A stretch of 13,856 bases of DNA from Piscirickettsiaceae bacterium. GTDB taxonomy: Bacteria > Pseudomonadota > Gammaproteobacteria > Nitrosococcales > Methylophagaceae. Shown piece after piece: positions 1-7,769 of the stretch (its first letter is position 1; each line of letters begins with the position of its first letter). The stretch spans positions 1 through 13,856 of the forward strand of contig DAOUSV010000025.1 of the NCBI GenBank assembly GCA_030627065.1, written 5' to 3'. Below the pieces are notes generated by a model. The model made no database searches. It had not been told where the DNA came from and was given only the letters and a program-made list of their open reading frames with translations. The position numbers were made by a program, and so were the translations under genes.

Positions 1-329
1 ATAGCGTGGCCGAAGGCGAATCAACGATCATTGAAACTGTGTTCGAAAATCGATTTATGCATGTGCAAGAAATGCAACGCATGGGTGCAAATCTGCAAAT
101 TGAAGGTAATACCGTTGTTTGTCATGGAGAAGAGAAATTAACTGCTGCACCAGTAATGGCAACAGATTTACGTGCGTCAGCTAGTCTTGTCTTGCTGGCA
201 TTAGTGGCGGAAGGTTCAACCGATGTTGAACGTATTTATCATATCGATCGTGGTTATGAATGTATCGAAGAAAAATTACAGCAATTAGGGGCCAAGATTC
301 GTCGTGTTCCTTGTTCGGTGAGAGGGTAA
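1..329 (+). CDS. murA: UDP-N-acetylglucosamine 1-carboxyvinyltransferase, 3' end only
   Basis: This is the C-terminal part, about 108 residues, of MurA. The cytoplasmic enzyme moves enolpyruvate from PEP to UDP-GlcNAc in the first committed step of peptidoglycan synthesis. The reading frame is already open at the window edge (AGC codon at bases 3-5), so the GTG at base 6 is an internal Val codon and not a start. Family hallmarks visible are ETVFENRFMHV, VMATDLRASASLVLL and RIYHIDRGYE near the end. The Arg of DRGY (codon 249-251) matches Arg397 of the E. coli enzyme, which contacts PEP. The catalytic Cys loop lies upstream, outside the window. The stop falls 4 bases before hisG, so the two genes are probably co-transcribed, as in other proteobacteria with murA-hisG-hisD-hisC. 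Confidence 0.97.
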   Translation, partial: SVAEGESTIIETVFENRFMHVQEMQRMGANLQIEGNTVVCHGEEKLTAAPVMATDLRASASLVLLALVAEGSTDVERIYHIDRGYECIEEKLQQLGAKIRRVPCSVRG

Positions 330-333
330 TATT

Positions 334-969
334 ATGCTGACATTAGCCCTATCGAAAGGCCGTATTTATAAAGAAACGTTACCGTTATTAAAAGCGGCAG
401 GTATTGAACCGCTTGATGATCCTGAAACATGTCGCAAGCTGATTTTAGATACAACAAACCCGAATGTTCGCTTGATTATCGTGCGAGCATCCGATGTACC
501 TACCTATGTTGAATATGGTGGTGCTGATATTGGTGTGGCTGGTAAAGATGTATTGCTTGAGCATCCGAATGCCGAGCTCTATGAACCGATTGATTTGAAG
601 ATTGCCGAGTGCAAACTGATGACTGCGGGCCGTGAAAATGAAGAAGAAATCACGGGTCGTTTAAAAGTGGCCACAAAGTTTGTTGAAAGCACACGTCGTT
701 TTTATGCCGATAAAGGTCAGCAGGTTGATATCATTAAGCTGTATGGCTCAATGGAATTAGCTCCGTTAGTGGGCTTGGCTGATCGCATTGTCGATGTGGT
801 TGATACCGGTAATACTTTACGTGCTAATGGCCTAATACCGATGGAACATATTGCGGATATTAGTTCACGTTTAGTGGTAAATAAAGCATCAATGAAAATG
901 AAACATGCTCAAATACAGAAGTTTATTGAGCAAGTTCGTAGTGCGGTAGAAGAAAGAAATAATGATTGA
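334..969 (+). CDS. hisG: ATP phosphoribosyltransferase catalytic subunit, short form
   Basis: HisG condenses ATP with PRPP to phosphoribosyl-ATP, the first and feedback-controlled step of histidine synthesis. The protein has 211 residues. It opens with LTLALSKGRIYKETLPLL and carries the PRPP-binding signature DTGNTLRANGL at residues 157-167. At this length it is the short form: it lacks the C-terminal regulatory domain that brings the E. coli type to about 299 residues. Short HisG is known to work as a hetero-oligomer with HisZ, a HisRS-like subunit that supplies histidine feedback. No hisZ lies in this window. The ATG at 334 has a GAGGG ribosome-binding site (322-326) seven bases upstream. 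The last 8 bases overlap the start of hisD, suggesting translational coupling. Confidence 0.97.
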   Translation: MLTLALSKGRIYKETLPLLKAAGIEPLDDPETCRKLILDTTNPNVRLIIVRASDVPTYVEYGGADIGVAGKDVLLEHPNAELYEPIDLKIAECKLMTAGRENEEEITGRLKVATKFVESTRRFYADKGQQVDIIKLYGSMELAPLVGLADRIVDVVDTGNTLRANGLIPMEHIADISSRLVVNKASMKMKHAQIQKFIEQVRSAVEERNND

Positions 970-2266
970 TATTAAACGATTAAACAGTAGTGATGATAAC
1001 TTTTGGTCTGAATTAGAAGCTGTTCTAGCGTGGGAAGCTACGTCAGATAATGCAATTGGCGATACGGTTAAGGACATTTTGCATCAAGTTAAGACTAAGG
1101 GTGATGAGGCTGTTTTAGAGTTTACTCGTCGTTTTGATCGCCTTGAAGTGGATAGCATGGCTGATCTAGAAATATCCTTATCACGAGCAGAAGAAGCTTT
1201 AGAATCTATTCCTGTAGAACAGCGCCAAGCATTAGAAACTGCGGCAAAACGGGTGCGTAGTTACCATGAACATCAAAAACAAGAATCATGGACCTACACA
1301 GAAGATGATGGCACTGTATTAGGCCAACAAATTACTGCTATAGATCGTGCAGGCTTATATGTGCCAGGTGGTAAAGCGGCTTATCCTTCATCGGTATTAA
1401 TGAATGCGATTCCAGCTAAAGTTGCGGGTGTGCAAGAGTTAATTATGGTGGTGCCAACACCTGATGGCATTGTTAATGATTTGGTTTTAGCAGCCGCTGC
1501 AATTGCTGGTGTTGATCGGATCTTTGCTATTGGTGGCGCACAAGCTATTGCGGCTCTCGCCTATGGTACTGATACGATTCCACGAGTTGATAAAATCGTG
1601 GGTCCGGGTAATATCTATGTGGCAACGGCAAAAGGCATGGTATTTGGTACTGTCGGTATTGATATGATTGCTGGCCCGTCAGAAATTTTAGTTATTTGTG
1701 ATGGTAAGACTGATCCAAACTGGATTGCAATGGATTTATTCTCACAAGCTGAACATGATGAAGATGCTCAATCTATCTTAGTGTCAGATGATGCTGAATT
1801 CTTAGAAAAAGTAAAACAAGCCATTGATGAATTATTGCCAACAATGGAGCGTGAAGCGATTATCAAAACATCGTTATCCGATCGTGGAGCATTAATTTTG
1901 GTTAAAGACTTAGATGAAGCGGTTGAAGTTGCAAACTTTATTGCTCCTGAGCATTTAGAATTATCGGTTGAAGAGCCTATGATAATGTCGAAGAAAATAC
2001 GCCATGCCGGTGCTATTTTTATGGGACGTTATACGGCCGAAGCTCTGGGTGATTATTGTGCTGGTCCTAATCATGTTTTACCGACATCACGTACCGCACG
2101 CTTTAGTTCACCACTAGGTGTTTATGACTTCCAGAAACGTTCTAGTTTGATTCAAGTCTCAGAGCAAGGCGCTCAAACACTAGGACAAATTGCTTCAGTA
2201 TTAGCGCGAGGCGAGAGTTTAACTGCTCATGCTCGTTCAGCTGAATATCGTCTTAACAAGGATTAA
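962..2266 (+). CDS. hisD: Histidinol dehydrogenase
   Basis: HisD is a cytoplasmic zinc enzyme that oxidises L-histidinol to L-histidine in two NAD-dependent steps, the end of the pathway. At 434 residues it has the same length as the E. coli enzyme. The expected zinc ligands are all present: Gln262 and His265 in SQAEHDEDAQ, Asp364 in LGDYCAGPNH, and His423 in TAHARSAEYR. The catalytic Glu-His pair is in APEHLEL at 330-331. The NAD-binding segment VPGGKAAYPSSVLMNAIPA (135-153) and IVGPGNIYV are intact. The ATG lies inside the last codons of hisG, with only a weak purine-rich stretch upstream, so translation is probably coupled. hisC follows after 2 bases. Confidence 0.98.
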   Translation: MIDIKRLNSSDDNFWSELEAVLAWEATSDNAIGDTVKDILHQVKTKGDEAVLEFTRRFDRLEVDSMADLEISLSRAEEALESIPVEQRQALETAAKRVRSYHEHQKQESWTYTEDDGTVLGQQITAIDRAGLYVPGGKAAYPSSVLMNAIPAKVAGVQELIMVVPTPDGIVNDLVLAAAAIAGVDRIFAIGGAQAIAALAYGTDTIPRVDKIVGPGNIYVATAKGMVFGTVGIDMIAGPSEILVICDGKTDPNWIAMDLFSQAEHDEDAQSILVSDDAEFLEKVKQAIDELLPTMEREAIIKTSLSDRGALILVKDLDEAVEVANFIAPEHLELSVEEPMIMSKKIRHAGAIFMGRYTAEALGDYCAGPNHVLPTSRTARFSSPLGVYDFQKRSSLIQVSEQGAQTLGQIASVLARGESLTAHARSAEYRLNKD

Positions 2267-2268
2267 AT

Positions 2269-3327
2269 ATGAGTCGCTTTTGGAGTCCAATTGTTCATAA
2301 GCTAGAACCTTATGTGCCTGGAGAACAGCCAAAAGTTGCTAATTTGGTGAAGTTAAATACAAATGAGAACCCTTATGGGCCATCACCAAAGGTATTAGAA
2401 GCAATAAAGTTTGAGACTAGCGACAAGCTTCGATTATACCCTGATCCTAATGCAACACTGCTTAAACAAGCTATTGCTGATTATCATGATATTGATACAG
2501 CACAAGTCTTTGTGGGTAATGGTTCGGATGAGGTCTTAGCTCATATTTTTCATGCTTTATTCCAGCATGAAGCGCCCCTATTATTTCCTGATATTACCTA
2601 TAGTTTTTACCCTGTTTATTGCAAGTTATATCAGATTGATTATCAGACAATACCTCTGACAGATGCGTTGGCGATTAATTTAGATGATTATAAACAACAA
2701 AATAGTGGCATTATCTTTCCTAATCCGAATGCGCCTACCGGCCGCTTATTGGCACTCTCTGAGATAGAAGTATTACTTCAGGTGAATACCGACTCTGTTG
2801 TTGTCGTTGATGAGGCTTATATAGATTTTGGTGGTGAGAGTGCCATTACTTTAGTTAGTAAATATCCTAATTTACTAGTGACTCAAACCTTGTCTAAATC
2901 ACGATCGTTGGCTGCCTTGCGAATTGGTTTCGCTATTGGTCATCCAGAATTAATTGAGGCATTAACCAGAGTAAAAGATAGCTTTAATTCTTATCCATTG
3001 GATAGTTTAGCAATTAATGCCGCGGTAGCTTCATTTGATGATCAGGACTATTTCAAGAAAACGTGTGATAAAGTGATCGCCAGTCGAGATGGGCTGATAA
3101 CAGAATTACATTCACTGGGTTTTGATGTATTACCTTCAGCTGCAAACTTTATTTTTGTGAAGCACGTAAATTATGATGCCGGAGAGTTAGCTGCCGGCTT
3201 ACGAGAGCAAGGAATTATCGTTCGTCATTTTAAACAAGATAGAATTAGCCAATATTTACGTATTACGGTTGGCAGAGATGATGAAAATCAACAACTATTG
3301 GCAATTTTAGATACCTTAGTAGATTAA
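2269..3327 (+). CDS. hisC: Histidinol-phosphate aminotransferase
   Basis: HisC is a PLP enzyme that transfers an amino group from glutamate to imidazole acetol phosphate, giving histidinol phosphate. The 352-residue protein is a class I/II fold aminotransferase of normal family length. Visible motifs are KLNTNENPYGPSP (28-40), the NPNAPTG cofactor loop (152-158), DEAYIDF with Asp181 and Tyr184, the PLP-binding Lys210 in TLSKSRSLAALRIG, and the substrate-carboxylate Arg331 in LRITVG. An AAGGA site (2258-2262) sits six bases before the ATG, inside the end of hisD. This is the last gene of the murA-his run. Its stop is separated by only 2 bases from the stop of the opposing gene, and no hairpin fits in that space. 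Confidence 0.96.
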   Translation: MSRFWSPIVHKLEPYVPGEQPKVANLVKLNTNENPYGPSPKVLEAIKFETSDKLRLYPDPNATLLKQAIADYHDIDTAQVFVGNGSDEVLAHIFHALFQHEAPLLFPDITYSFYPVYCKLYQIDYQTIPLTDALAINLDDYKQQNSGIIFPNPNAPTGRLLALSEIEVLLQVNTDSVVVVDEAYIDFGGESAITLVSKYPNLLVTQTLSKSRSLAALRIGFAIGHPELIEALTRVKDSFNSYPLDSLAINAAVASFDDQDYFKKTCDKVIASRDGLITELHSLGFDVLPSAANFIFVKHVNYDAGELAAGLREQGIIVRHFKQDRISQYLRITVGRDDENQQLLAILDTLVD

Positions 3328-3329
3328 GC

Positions 3330-3980
3330 TTATCTTGTGAGAAGTTGTTGCAAGCGAGCTAAATCTGCAGCGTATTGCTCGGTTAATTGTTTGGCTTTAA
3401 GGTTTAGCTGTTGAATTGCATCTTTATTATTTTTAATATTATCTTTATTAGCTTGTAAACGTTTCTTTAAGTTATCACTAAGTGCTTGTCCTGCTAACTC
3501 TTGCTCGGCTGCTTGCTGTTGTAATGTGTAAGAATATTTTTCACTTTTATCTAAAAGTGCTTCTGATTTTTTCATTTGTGTTTGGTTATATAATAACGCA
3601 CTGTCACGTTTCTTGATTAAGTCTTCTTCGGTAGCATAGCTAATCAGTAAATTTTTATCGAAGGTGGCTTGCTGTTGTTGTTTCTTACTCTCTTCTTCTG
3701 CTTTAATTGCCGCTAGACGATTAATTTCTTTTTGTTCAGAAATTTGGCGCTCTTCTTCTGCTATTTGTTCCGCAGTCAGTGCGGGTGGAATACGCTCAAT
3801 AAGTCGTAATGACTTATCATCAAGAATGTCATAACCTTTCTGGGCCGCCGATGGCGGTAAGCTCCGGCTGGTCGTTGATATGCCATCCTCATCAAGGAAA
3901 CGATAGAGAGGACCTGCATTACTTGTTAGGCTAAGAGTCGATAACACAGCCGTTATCAGTATAATATTTAGTTTATTCAT
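3330..3980 (-). CDS. Secreted DUF4124-like protein with long coiled coil, function unknown
   Basis: From the ATG at 3980 this is a 216-residue protein with a Sec signal peptide: MNK start, hydrophobic core IILITAVLSTLSLT, and probable cleavage after SNA. The mature part begins GPLYRFLDEDGISTTSRSLPP, which resembles the DUF4124 module (usually Y-R-W-x-D-x-x-G), here with Phe in place of Trp. Residues from about 60 onward are rich in Glu, Lys, Gln and Ala with few Gly or Pro, including a KKQQQQ stretch, and should form a long periplasmic coiled coil. There is no catalytic motif. An ATG at 3986 (MNMNKL) is equally open. I prefer 3980 because an AGAG element lies about nine bases upstream of it. 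A longer TTG start at 4013 would add residues before the signal peptide and is unlikely. The role is unknown; a scaffold or envelope-spanning helper is only a guess. Confidence 0.8.
   Translation of the reverse strand: MNKLNIILITAVLSTLSLTSNAGPLYRFLDEDGISTTSRSLPPSAAQKGYDILDDKSLRLIERIPPALTAEQIAEEERQISEQKEINRLAAIKAEEESKKQQQQATFDKNLLISYATEEDLIKKRDSALLYNQTQMKKSEALLDKSEKYSYTLQQQAAEQELAGQALSDNLKKRLQANKDNIKNNKDAIQQLNLKAKQLTEQYAADLARLQQLLTR
3938..3965 (+). promoter_or_regulatory. Candidate sigma-70 promoter for the TauE/SafE gene
   Basis: A perfect TATAAT lies at 3960-3965 on the + strand. TCGATA at 3938-3943 (four of six to consensus) is 16 bases upstream. Transcription would start near 3972, about 46 bases before the GTG of the permease. 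The element lies wholly inside the signal-peptide codons of the opposite gene. That is expected, because only about 37 bases separate the two starts. This is pattern matching only. Confidence 0.45.
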
Positions 3981-4017
3981 ATTCATAAGCTCTATTCTAG
4001 AGGGAGATAGCAAAAAG

Positions 4018-4773
4018 GTGAACCTATTCGACCAACTATTTTTATTTATAGTTTCATTGGTGGCAAATACCTTTTCGGCATTTAGCGGTGGTGGTGCAGG
4101 TTTAATTCAGTTTCCGGTGCTTATTTTCCTCGGATTATCCTTTGGAGTCGCTTTAGCAACACATAAGGTAGCAAGTATTGCATTGGGTGTCGGCGCGACT
4201 TTTCGCTACTTATCAAACAGTAAATTAGAGCGTCAGTTTGTATTAATGATGTTGCTTTTTGGTGTGCCAGGTGTTGTATCAGGTGCTAGTGTTATTTTAT
4301 TAGTACCAGACCGAATTGCTGAAGTTGCTTTGGGAATTTTAACGGCAAGTTTAGGTGTTTATTCGATATTTAAACAGTCACTTGGACAGGAATATCAGCC
4401 TTTACATCGAACTAAACTAGGCATGTTAAAAGGAGCGAGCATCCTGTTTCTATTAGGCGTGTTAAATGGTTCATTAACATCGGGAACAGGACTTTTTGTC
4501 ACGATTTGGCTGGTAGTGTGGTTTGGCATGGATTACCAACGTGCAGTTTCCTATACATTGGTCATGGTCGGTTTGTTCTGGAATGCCAGTGGTGCAATTA
4601 CCTTGGGTATCTTGGGCTCAATACAATGGGATTGGTTGCCTGCTTTATTATTAGGATCATTGATTGGCGGTTATACCGGCGCACATATGGCGATGAAATA
4701 TGGCAATCGTTGGATTAAGCGTGCATTTGAAATTATCACACTGCTTATCTCTGTGAAGCTAATTTGGGGATAG
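4018..4773 (+). CDS. TauE/SafE-family (sulfite exporter type) membrane permease
   Basis: This 251-residue integral membrane protein consists almost entirely of hydrophobic helices, about seven or eight segments. It shows the two-fold pseudo-repeat of the TauE/SafE family: SAFSGGGAGLIQFPVLIFLG with THKVASIALG in the N-terminal half, and LNGSLTSGTGLFVTIWLV with YTLVMVG in the C-terminal half. Members move sulfite, sulfonate-derived organic anions or other substrates across the inner membrane, and the substrate cannot be told from sequence. The start is a GTG. AGGGAG at 4001-4006 is a somewhat distant ribosome-binding site (11 bases). No sulfur-metabolism genes of the sulfite or taurine type lie nearby; methionine genes further along are on the other strand. 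It converges on glnS with a hairpin between them. Confidence 0.88.
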   Translation: MNLFDQLFLFIVSLVANTFSAFSGGGAGLIQFPVLIFLGLSFGVALATHKVASIALGVGATFRYLSNSKLERQFVLMMLLFGVPGVVSGASVILLVPDRIAEVALGILTASLGVYSIFKQSLGQEYQPLHRTKLGMLKGASILFLLGVLNGSLTSGTGLFVTIWLVVWFGMDYQRAVSYTLVMVGLFWNASGAITLGILGSIQWDWLPALLLGSLIGGYTGAHMAMKYGNRWIKRAFEIITLLISVKLIWG

Positions 4774-4791
4774 CTTTTGGACTACCCCCAA
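4764..4791. terminator. Candidate shared hairpin between convergent permease gene and glnS
   Basis: TTGGGG (4764-4769) pairs with CCCCAA (4786-4791). After one A/C mismatch, TAG (4771-4773, the permease stop codon) pairs with CTA (4782-4784) around an eight-base loop. The stem has the right position and symmetry to serve both converging genes. However, the downstream sequence on either strand has no clean T tract, so efficiency as an intrinsic terminator is doubtful. Confidence 0.4.
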
Positions 4792-4795
4792 TATT

Positions 4796-6469
4796 CTATT
4801 TAGCGATTTTAGCCCAGACATCACGCAAGCCAACTGTCATATTAAACATTGGTTTATCTTGGGTATATTCCACGCGGTCAGCTACAAAGTAGCCTTCACG
4901 TTCAAACTGGAACCGGTCTTCAGGCTGGCAGTTGCCGAGTGAAGACTCAACTCTAGCATCTGTATATTCAACTAATGAATCAGGATTAACGCATTGTGTG
5001 AAGTCATCTTCAGCTGATGGGTTTTCAACCGTAAATAAACGGTCATAGACACGCAGAGTAGCCGCTAATGATTCACTGGCTGATACCCAGTGAATAACAC
5101 CTTTAACTTTGCGATCTTCTGGGTTTTTGCCCAGTGTGTTTTCATCATAATGACAACGAAGTTCGATAATATTATCTGTATCATCTTTTATCACTTCATC
5201 ACAGCGAATAACATAGGCATTTCGTAGGCGAACTTCTTTACCTAATACCAAGCGTTTGTATTTATTATTGGCTTCTTCACGGAAATCTTGCTGATCGATA
5301 TAAATTTCACGAGTGAACGGAATTTTCCGAGTACCCATTGTGTCATCTTGTGGATGATTAGGTGCTTGTAATTCTTCTACTTTATTTTCAGGATAGTTGG
5401 TAATCACTATTTTTAGCGGACGAAGTACTGCCATTGCTCGAGATGACTTCTTATTTAATACTTCACGAATAGAAAACTCTAATAATGCCATATCGACTAC
5501 ATGATCTTTCTTAGTCACACCGGTTAGTTCAACAAAAGAACGAATTGCTTCTGCCGGATAACCGCGACGACGCATGCCTGAAATAGTTGGCATTCTTGGA
5601 TCATCCCAACCTTGCACAATATTATTATCAACAAGTTCTGCCAGTTTACGTTTGCTGGTAATAGTGTAGGCAAGGTTTAAACGTGAAAACTCGATTTGTT
5701 GTGGATGTGATGCAATCGAAATATTATTGATAACCCAATCATAAAGCGGACGATGATCTTCAAATTCCAAGGTACAAAGCGAATGTGTAATGCCTTCAAT
5801 TGCATCTGAAATACAGTGAGTGAAGTCATACATCGGATAGATGCACCACTCATCAGCAGTGCGGATATGATGTGAACGTTTGATGCGATATAAAACAGGA
5901 TCACGCATTTTAATATTTGGTGATGCCATATCAATTTTGGCACGAAGCACCATTTTCCCATCATCAAACTCACCAGCACGCATACGGTTAAATACATCGA
6001 CATTTTCTGCTACAGAGCGATCACGGTAAGGACTGTTTTTGCCTACCTCAGTTAAAGTACCGCGATACTCACGCATCTCATCGGGGTTTAGCTCATCAAC
6101 GTAAGCAAGGCCTTTTTTAATTAGTTCAACAGCAAAGGTGTAAAGCTGCTCAAAGTAATCAGATGAATGATGAATTTCTTGATGCCACTTAAAACCTAAC
6201 CATTCAACATCTTCAGCGATAGCTTTAGCAAATTCATTACTTTCTTTTGCTGGATTAGTATCATCAAAACGTAAATTACACACACCTTGATATTGCTGTG
6301 CGATACCAAAGTTCAAACAAATAGATTTGGCATGACCAATATGCAAATAACCATTAGGTTCAGGCGGGAAGCGAGTGACAACTTTGCCATCATTTTTACC
6401 CTGGCTAATATCATCATTGATAATATTTTGAATAAAGTTCAGGGGTTTACTATTTTCAGTATCGCTCAT
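4796..6469 (-). CDS. glnS: Glutaminyl-tRNA synthetase
   Basis: GlnS is a cytoplasmic class I synthetase that attaches glutamine to tRNA-Gln. From ATG 6469 it has 557 residues, close to the E. coli enzyme (about 554). The HIGH signature is in PPEPNGYLHIGHAKS (43-46), followed by NLRFDDTNP and YPMYDFTHCISDAIEGITHSLCTLEF. The C-terminal anticodon-binding beta-barrels run to the end (VKGVIHWVSA, QFEREGYFVAD). The KMSKS-type loop reads I-T-S-K-R-K at 270-275, so Thr271 replaces the Met of the E. coli V-M-S-K-R. Both lysines and the Arg remain. An upstream TTG (6481) in frame would add four residues and is less likely. No Shine-Dalgarno-like purine run precedes the ATG. On the - strand, TATATT at 6487-6492 with TTCTTA at 6510-6515 could be a weak promoter of its own. 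pyrE ends 56 bases upstream, so read-through from the met-pyrE genes is also possible. Confidence 0.97.
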   Translation of the reverse strand: MSDTENSKPLNFIQNIINDDISQGKNDGKVVTRFPPEPNGYLHIGHAKSICLNFGIAQQYQGVCNLRFDDTNPAKESNEFAKAIAEDVEWLGFKWHQEIHHSSDYFEQLYTFAVELIKKGLAYVDELNPDEMREYRGTLTEVGKNSPYRDRSVAENVDVFNRMRAGEFDDGKMVLRAKIDMASPNIKMRDPVLYRIKRSHHIRTADEWCIYPMYDFTHCISDAIEGITHSLCTLEFEDHRPLYDWVINNISIASHPQQIEFSRLNLAYTITSKRKLAELVDNNIVQGWDDPRMPTISGMRRRGYPAEAIRSFVELTGVTKKDHVVDMALLEFSIREVLNKKSSRAMAVLRPLKIVITNYPENKVEELQAPNHPQDDTMGTRKIPFTREIYIDQQDFREEANNKYKRLVLGKEVRLRNAYVIRCDEVIKDDTDNIIELRCHYDENTLGKNPEDRKVKGVIHWVSASESLAATLRVYDRLFTVENPSAEDDFTQCVNPDSLVEYTDARVESSLGNCQPEDRFQFEREGYFVADRVEYTQDKPMFNMTVGLRDVWAKIAK

Positions 6470-6525
6470 GTCTGGTTTCAATTTTAAATATAGAATAAAA
6501 GGATTTTACTAAGAATTAAGGATGT

Positions 6526-7170
6526 TTATTTAACGCCGTATTGTTGTCGATAAGCTTCTACAGCAGGCAAATATTCTGCAAACTCAGTATTATTTTGTAA
6601 GTAACTTAAAAGATCGTTTAGGCTGATGATGCTGATAACAGGAATATTATGTTCCGCTTCAACTTCTTGAATAGCCGAACGCGTATCTTGTCCGCGTTCT
6701 TGCCTATCTAGGGCTATAATAACGCCAGCGGGCATCGCATTTTCTGCTTTGATAATGGCAACTGATTCACGCACCGATGTGCCTGCAGAAATAACATCAT
6801 CAATAATCAGTACCTTGCCTGTTAAATCTGCACCAACTAATTGTCCGCCTTCACCGTGATCTTTCTTTTCTTTACGGTTAAACACGTAAGGAACATCACG
6901 TTGGTGATGGTCGGCTAATGCAATAACAGTGGTTGATGCTAAAGGAATTCCTTTGTATGCAGGGCCAAATAAGACGTCATAATCAAGTTTCGACTCGGTA
7001 ATAGCTTGAGCATAAAGACGTCCTAAACGTGCCAAGCTTGCACCACTATTAAATAAGCCGCTATTGAAGAAATAAGGGCTAACACGACCTGATTTTAGCG
7101 TGAATGAGCCAAAGCGAAGCACGCCTGTTTGCAATGCAAACTCAATAAATTGTTGTTGGTATTGTTTCAT
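6526..7170 (-). CDS. pyrE: Orotate phosphoribosyltransferase
   Basis: PyrE joins orotate to PRPP to give OMP, the fifth step of pyrimidine synthesis. The 214-residue length equals the E. coli type (213). Visible elements are FTLKSGRVSPYFFN with the substrate-contacting Lys26, the mobile catalytic loop RKEKKDHGEGG (99-109), and the PRPP motif VLIIDDVISAGTS (120-132). The start codon overlaps the metW stop by one base (TAATG on the - strand), which points to translational re-initiation after metW. There is no attenuator-like space in front of it, so the UTP-sensing attenuation known for enterobacterial pyrE is not supported here. Pseudomonads keep pyrE near crc instead, so this placement after metW is a local arrangement. 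Confidence 0.97.
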   Translation of the reverse strand: MKQYQQQFIEFALQTGVLRFGSFTLKSGRVSPYFFNSGLFNSGASLARLGRLYAQAITESKLDYDVLFGPAYKGIPLASTTVIALADHHQRDVPYVFNRKEKKDHGEGGQLVGADLTGKVLIIDDVISAGTSVRESVAIIKAENAMPAGVIIALDRQERGQDTRSAIQEVEAEHNIPVISIISLNDLLSYLQNNTEFAEYLPAVEAYRQQYGVK

Positions 7171-7769
7171 TATGATTGTTTTTGTATTTGATAAAGGGCG
7201 ATTTCGCCAAATAAATTAGGCAGAAGTTTCGTGCCTAATGTGTTTTTGTGAGCATGATTAACAATGCTTTGATTGAGTACCTTGATATTATTATTCACAC
7301 AGAGTCGTTCAAAATCTTGGGTGGTACATAAGTGAATATTGGGAGTGTTAAACCAAGCATTAGGCAGATTGCGTGAAAGCGGCATATGCCCACCAAAAGT
7401 AAGCTGCCAACGACATTGCCAATGCCCAAAATTAGGAAATGTGATGATTGCTTGTTTACCAACACGGACAATTTCTTCTAATAAAAAGTCTGGGTGATTA
7501 ACTGCTTGTAATGTTTGTGACAAGATAACAAAGTCAAAACTTTGATCTGAAAATTGTGGCAAACCTTGATCAAGATCGGCTTGAATGACATTAATACCCG
7601 ATGCAATACAGTCTGCAAACTTACCATTATCAATTTCAAGACCGTAGCCAGTAATACCACGTTGTTGTAGATGTTTAAGCAATGTGCCGTTGTCACAACC
7701 TAAATCGAGTACGCGTGCACCATCTGGGATCCAATCACTGATTATTTGTAAATCAACTCGAAGACTCAT
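7170..7769 (-). CDS. metW: MetW, methyltransferase-fold methionine biosynthesis partner of MetX
   Basis: This 199-residue cytoplasmic protein has a class I SAM-dependent methyltransferase fold. Motif I is VLDLGCDNGTL (20-30), followed by YGLEID with acidic Glu45, FDFVILSQTLQAV and the family-specific ITFPNFGHWQCRWQLTFGG. MetW is almost always encoded directly after metX in proteobacteria and is needed with it for homoserine acylation and methionine synthesis. The evidence for an actual methyltransferase reaction is limited. The ATG overlaps the metX stop as ATGA, and its own stop overlaps the pyrE start by one base, so three genes are tightly coupled. Confidence 0.95.
   Translation of the reverse strand: MSLRVDLQIISDWIPDGARVLDLGCDNGTLLKHLQQRGITGYGLEIDNGKFADCIASGINVIQADLDQGLPQFSDQSFDFVILSQTLQAVNHPDFLLEEIVRVGKQAIITFPNFGHWQCRWQLTFGGHMPLSRNLPNAWFNTPNIHLCTTQDFERLCVNNNIKVLNQSIVNHAHKNTLGTKLLPNLFGEIALYQIQKQS

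Noticed and set aside
6..8. GTG at base 6 as the start of a small protein
   Set aside because: The frame is open to the window edge and the product is plainly the C-terminal part of MurA.
334..969. hisG as a truncated or frameshifted long HisG
   Set aside because: It ends normally in an overlap with hisD, and 211 residues is the usual length of the short form.
889..1077. Minus-strand open frame over the hisG/hisD junction
   Set aside because: It lies antisense to two well-supported genes, has low-complexity composition, and shows no recognisable family.
5677..6003. 108-codon open frame in another frame of glnS
   Set aside because: It overlaps a fully conserved part of glnS and has no ribosome-binding site or family likeness.
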